64,000 bases of DNA from NCBI RefSeq assembly GCF_011068285.1, contig NZ_CP049616.1:4050001-4114000 (forward strand). The letters are read 5' to 3'. The notes below the pieces were generated by a model, which was not told the DNA's origin, searched no databases, and saw only the letters and a program-made list of their open reading frames with translations. This document shows positions 61,540 through 64,000 of this stretch, piece by piece. This DNA is from Flagellimonas oceani (lineage in GTDB: Bacteria > Bacteroidota > Bacteroidia > Flavobacteriales > Flavobacteriaceae). Each line of letters opens with the position of its first letter. Position 1 is the first letter of the stretch. Position numbers and translations under genes: made by a program.

Positions 61540-62098
61540 AGAAATAGACCACAAGCATTTTAGAGGGGATTTTTCCCCGGTTGATAGGCACATGGGGGAT
61601 TCTACCATCAAAAAAAATGGAATCCCCTTCTTTTAGCAATACCTCTTGGTCGCCTATGCGATAATAGCATTCTCCCGTTAAAATATACTTGAACTCAAAA
61701 GCATCGGTGACCACTTTATCGCGTTCCGAGTTGGGCTGCACCTCCAAAAGCACGCTTTCAAAACCAACGGAGTTCAATTGTTTGCCAAAAATGTAGTTAT
61801 AGGTAAAACCAACGGCCTCGTCCTCTTTTTCAATAATGGATTGTTCATCTTTTCGGGTCACTAGAAAAACCTGCCCGTGTGCCTTGGGGATGCCGTCAAA
61901 AAAATCGGTCATCTCCATTTCCAGGGCGCCCACAATTTTCAAGAATACGGGCAATGAGGGTATGGTACGACCATTTTCGATACGGGAAATAAGCCCGGCG
62001 GTCACTCCAGCACTCACTGCAACATCGTTTATGGTCTTTTTATTGTTCTTTCGAATTTGCTTGATCCTTTTTCCAATGCCGATGAGGTAATCTTCCAT
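61532..62098 (-). CDS. XRE-cupin family transcriptional regulator
   Basis: 188 residues. An N-terminal HTH_3 (GIGKRIKQIRKNNKKTINDV, then SAGVTAGLISRIENGRTIPS) is followed by a cupin domain with GECYYRIGDQEVLLKEGDSI and FFDGRIPHVPINRGK, the standard ligand-sensing fold. Such regulators often control catabolic genes beside them. It overlaps the 3' end of the HAD gene by 8 nt and is divergent from the SusC gene, so it is well placed to control either. Possible sites are the TATTTGTAAA copies. Confidence 0.93.
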   Translation of the reverse strand: MEDYLIGIGKRIKQIRKNNKKTINDVAVSAGVTAGLISRIENGRTIPSLPVFLKIVGALEMEMTDFFDGIPKAHGQVFLVTRKDEQSIIEKEDEAVGFTYNYIFGKQLNSVGFESVLLEVQPNSERDKVVTDAFEFKYILTGECYYRIGDQEVLLKEGDSIFFDGRIPHVPINRGKIPSKMLVVYFFI

Positions 62099-62380
62099 TT
62101 TAAGCGAGCTCCAAAAATTTAGTATTTATAATATTTCTTATAACATTCAAGATTAAGGAAAAAATTGCAAAATCTATTTATTTACTAGGTTATCTTATCA
62201 AAATGAAAGCTTGTAGGGTTTTACAAAAGTTGAATATTTGTAAATAATGTTTACCTAACATTGAGCAGTTTCTTTTAACCTTTCCGTATCATTTTTTTAA
62301 TCTGTTTAAAGGCGTGCCTTAACTCTTCTGTTGGATATTTGTTGATAAATAATTAACCAATTTTTACAAATACTCAACAA
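62099..62380. promoter_or_regulatory. 282-nt divergent region between XRE-cupin and SusC genes
   Basis: TATTTGTAAA occurs at 62235-62244 (plus) and 62363-62372 (minus). GTAAA-TAATG-TTTAC (62240-62254) is a short dyad overlapping the first copy. No gene is visible. It must carry the promoters of both neighbours. Confidence 0.4.
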
Positions 62381-64000
62381 ATGAAAAAATCGATTGTAGC
62401 TTTTTTACTTGCATTCACCGTAAGTATGATTGGCTATTCGCAAGTCACCTTTTCAGGAAAGGTATTAGACGAGAACAACGTGCCATTGCCAGGTGCTTCG
62501 GTAGTTGTAAAGGGTGGGTCCACTGGTGTGGCCACCGATTTTGATGGAAACTTTGAAATAGAGCTTCCACAAGGAGGGGAAATCTTGGTTGTTTCCTATA
62601 TAGGTTACATATCGCAAGATTTGGAAACAGCGGGAAAAACTACGGCAACAGTGGTTTTACAGCCCGATTCACAACAATTGGACGAGGTAGTGGTAACGGC
62701 CTTGGGTATCCAAAGGGAGACCAAAAAGCTTGCTTATGCGGTGCAAAAGGTTTCGGGAGAGGAAATTTCCGAAGCCAGGGAAACCAATGTTGTCAATTCT
62801 TTGGCAGGGAAAATGGCCGGTGTTCAAATTACCGGTGGCAACTCTGGTGTAGGTTCTACCTCTCAGATCATTATTAGGGGGGAAAACTCCTTGAACCCGA
62901 GTCCAAATGCCAATTCACCATTATTTGTTGTGGATGGTATCCCGATCAATAACAATGTGAACAACACAGGTAGTGAAGGGAACATGGGGGTTGATTATGG
63001 TAACGGGGCCATGGACATCAATCCGGATGACGTGGAAACGATGACAGTCTTAAAAGGACCAAACGCAACAGCTTTGTACGGTTCCAGAGGGGCCAACGGT
63101 GTGGTGCTCATCACAACAAAATCGGGCAAAGGAAGCAAGGGCATCGGTGTTTCGTTTACCCACAACACCACTTTTGAGGATTTGTTGACGCTTCCCAAAT
63201 ATCAAAACCGATACGGACAAGGTTCGGGAGGGCAGTTCGCTTTTAACGATGGCGGCCAGAACCGTTCCTTGACAGGTGGTGTTAACGACCACGTGGACGA
63301 AAGCTGGGGGCCTGCCATGAACGGGCAATTGATCCCACAGCATGATAGTCCAACAACCAGTGGACTCCGTGCCGGTGATGTAAACGTAAGGCCAAGAAAC
63401 CCTGACGGCACCTTTGCCGACGAAATTATTGCAACACCTTTTTCGCCACAACCCAACAATATCGATGACTTTTTTAGAACGGGCTTTACCATGAGCAACA
63501 ACATTGCTTTGACCGGTGCCAACGAAGATGGAAACTTTAGGGTATCCTTCACCGATTTGCAGAGTGAGAGCGTTATCCCAAATTCCAACTTTAAAAGAAG
63601 GTCATATCAAGTAAACGGATCGTACAACTTGACGGATTGGTTGAAGGTTACCGGTTCCATGAACTACATCAACTCCAATTCACGTAACCGTCCCAACAAC
63701 TCCTACGGAACGGAAAACGTAATGTACCTGTGGATTTGGTTCGGTCGCCATATCAACATGAACAATTTAAGGGACTACTGGCAGCCAGGTTTGGAAGGTG
63801 TGCAGCAGTACAACTATAACTACAACTACCACGATAACCCTTTCTTTACCGTATTTGAGAACACAAATGCTTTCAATAAGGACCGTGTGATCACCAACTT
63901 GAGGGCGGACATTACTTTGGCCAAAGGTCTTAGTTTGATGTTGCGTTCCGGTTTTGATTATTCCAATGAGTTGGATAGAAGAAAGAGAGCTTATTCCACA
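62381..64000 (+). CDS. SusC/RagA family TonB-linked outer-membrane receptor, 3' truncated
   Basis: 540 codons are open from the ATG at 62381 to the window end; a full SusC has about 1000. The signal peptide is MKKSIVAFLLAFTVSMIGYS. Then a CarboxypepD_reg-like domain (VTFSGKVLDENNVPLPGASV), a conserved stretch LDEVVVTALGIQRETKKLAY, the plug (IIIRGENSLNPSP, VLKGPNATALYGSRGANGVV) and the first barrel strands. It imports large nutrients across the outer membrane with a SusD partner, which should lie just beyond the window. Context suggests it could feed the phosphonate-type operon. Confidence 0.95.
   Translation, partial: MKKSIVAFLLAFTVSMIGYSQVTFSGKVLDENNVPLPGASVVVKGGSTGVATDFDGNFEIELPQGGEILVVSYIGYISQDLETAGKTTATVVLQPDSQQLDEVVVTALGIQRETKKLAYAVQKVSGEEISEARETNVVNSLAGKMAGVQITGGNSGVGSTSQIIIRGENSLNPSPNANSPLFVVDGIPINNNVNNTGSEGNMGVDYGNGAMDINPDDVETMTVLKGPNATALYGSRGANGVVLITTKSGKGSKGIGVSFTHNTTFEDLLTLPKYQNRYGQGSGGQFAFNDGGQNRSLTGGVNDHVDESWGPAMNGQLIPQHDSPTTSGLRAGDVNVRPRNPDGTFADEIIATPFSPQPNNIDDFFRTGFTMSNNIALTGANEDGNFRVSFTDLQSESVIPNSNFKRRSYQVNGSYNLTDWLKVTGSMNYINSNSRNRPNNSYGTENVMYLWIWFGRHINMNNLRDYWQPGLEGVQQYNYNYNYHDNPFFTVFENTNAFNKDRVITNLRADITLAKGLSLMLRSGFDYSNELDRRKRAYST

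Noticed and set aside
1..64000. CRISPR arrays, rRNA genes, insertion sequences
   Set aside because: No regular repeat-spacer pattern, rRNA-like sequence or transposase gene was seen on either strand.

Overview
The window looks like chromosome from a marine-type Bacteroidetes, most probably a member of the Flavobacteriaceae (Muricauda/Flagellimonas-like; this genus-level guess is inference). Support comes from a SusC/RagA-type TonB receptor, many flavobacterial protein families (DUF1080, DUF3078, DUF4097, DUF6090, DUF5690), FeoA/FeoB with a tiny FeoB-associated Cys-rich protein, a lycopene cyclase, few visible Shine-Dalgarno sequences, and promoters of the Bacteroidetes form TTTG-N19/20-TAnnTTTG (seen upstream of the tetR-family gene and of tRNA-Asn).

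Layout. 1-1345: two tandem secreted DUF1080 (3-keto-disaccharide hydrolase-like) genes, the first cut by the window edge. 1430-3468: yicC-gmk-nadD operon. 3470-16269: housekeeping and transport genes (LolA-like protein, Pit phosphate transporter fused to PhoU, dgt, dxs-DUF3078, tadA, cold shock protein, a ClC protein lacking the gating glutamate, aspS, MORN-like protein). 16340-23007: tetR-tolC-adaptor-RND efflux operon with a palindromic operator lying over its promoter. 23098-27897: ECF sigma/membrane protein cluster, polyprenyl synthase, lycopene cyclase, hemerythrin, DtxR/MntR-type regulator. 27897-35785: ZIP transporter, Asp-box (VPS10-like) exoprotein, SDR enzyme and several unknown genes. 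35782-38615: ECF sigma - anti-sigma (zinc-finger-like N-terminus plus HEAT-like helices) - two DUF4097 adhesin-like proteins. 38825-43698: feoA-feoB-Cys-rich peptide, SCO protein, rseP.

43769-52520 is the main accessory region. A tRNA-Asn gene carries an integrated element of about 8.7 kb, bounded by an 18-bp perfect direct repeat (43829-43846 and 52503-52520). It encodes a tyrosine integrase at the right end, an excisionase-like HTH protein, a replication-initiator-like protein, a protein resembling the pilot or minor virion proteins of small phages, an XRE regulator, an SH3 protein and several unknowns. The 9-bp sequence TATCCAACA recurs at 12-bp intervals at both ends, as expected of integrase arm sites. 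No large capsid, tail or conjugation gene is seen, so it is a satellite, an integrative plasmid-like element or a decayed small phage.

52521-56448 holds an unknown coiled-coil membrane protein, YceI and a LytS/LytTR two-component system. 56494-64000 holds a sodium:solute symporter, then an operon of a DUF5690 transporter-like protein, an FAD oxidoreductase of the kind found beside phosphonatases, and a phosphonatase-like HAD hydrolase. A convergent XRE-cupin regulator and a SusC receptor (cut by the window end) follow. Together these look like an uptake and breakdown locus for an aminophosphonate or a similar organophosphorus compound, possibly under the XRE-cupin regulator.
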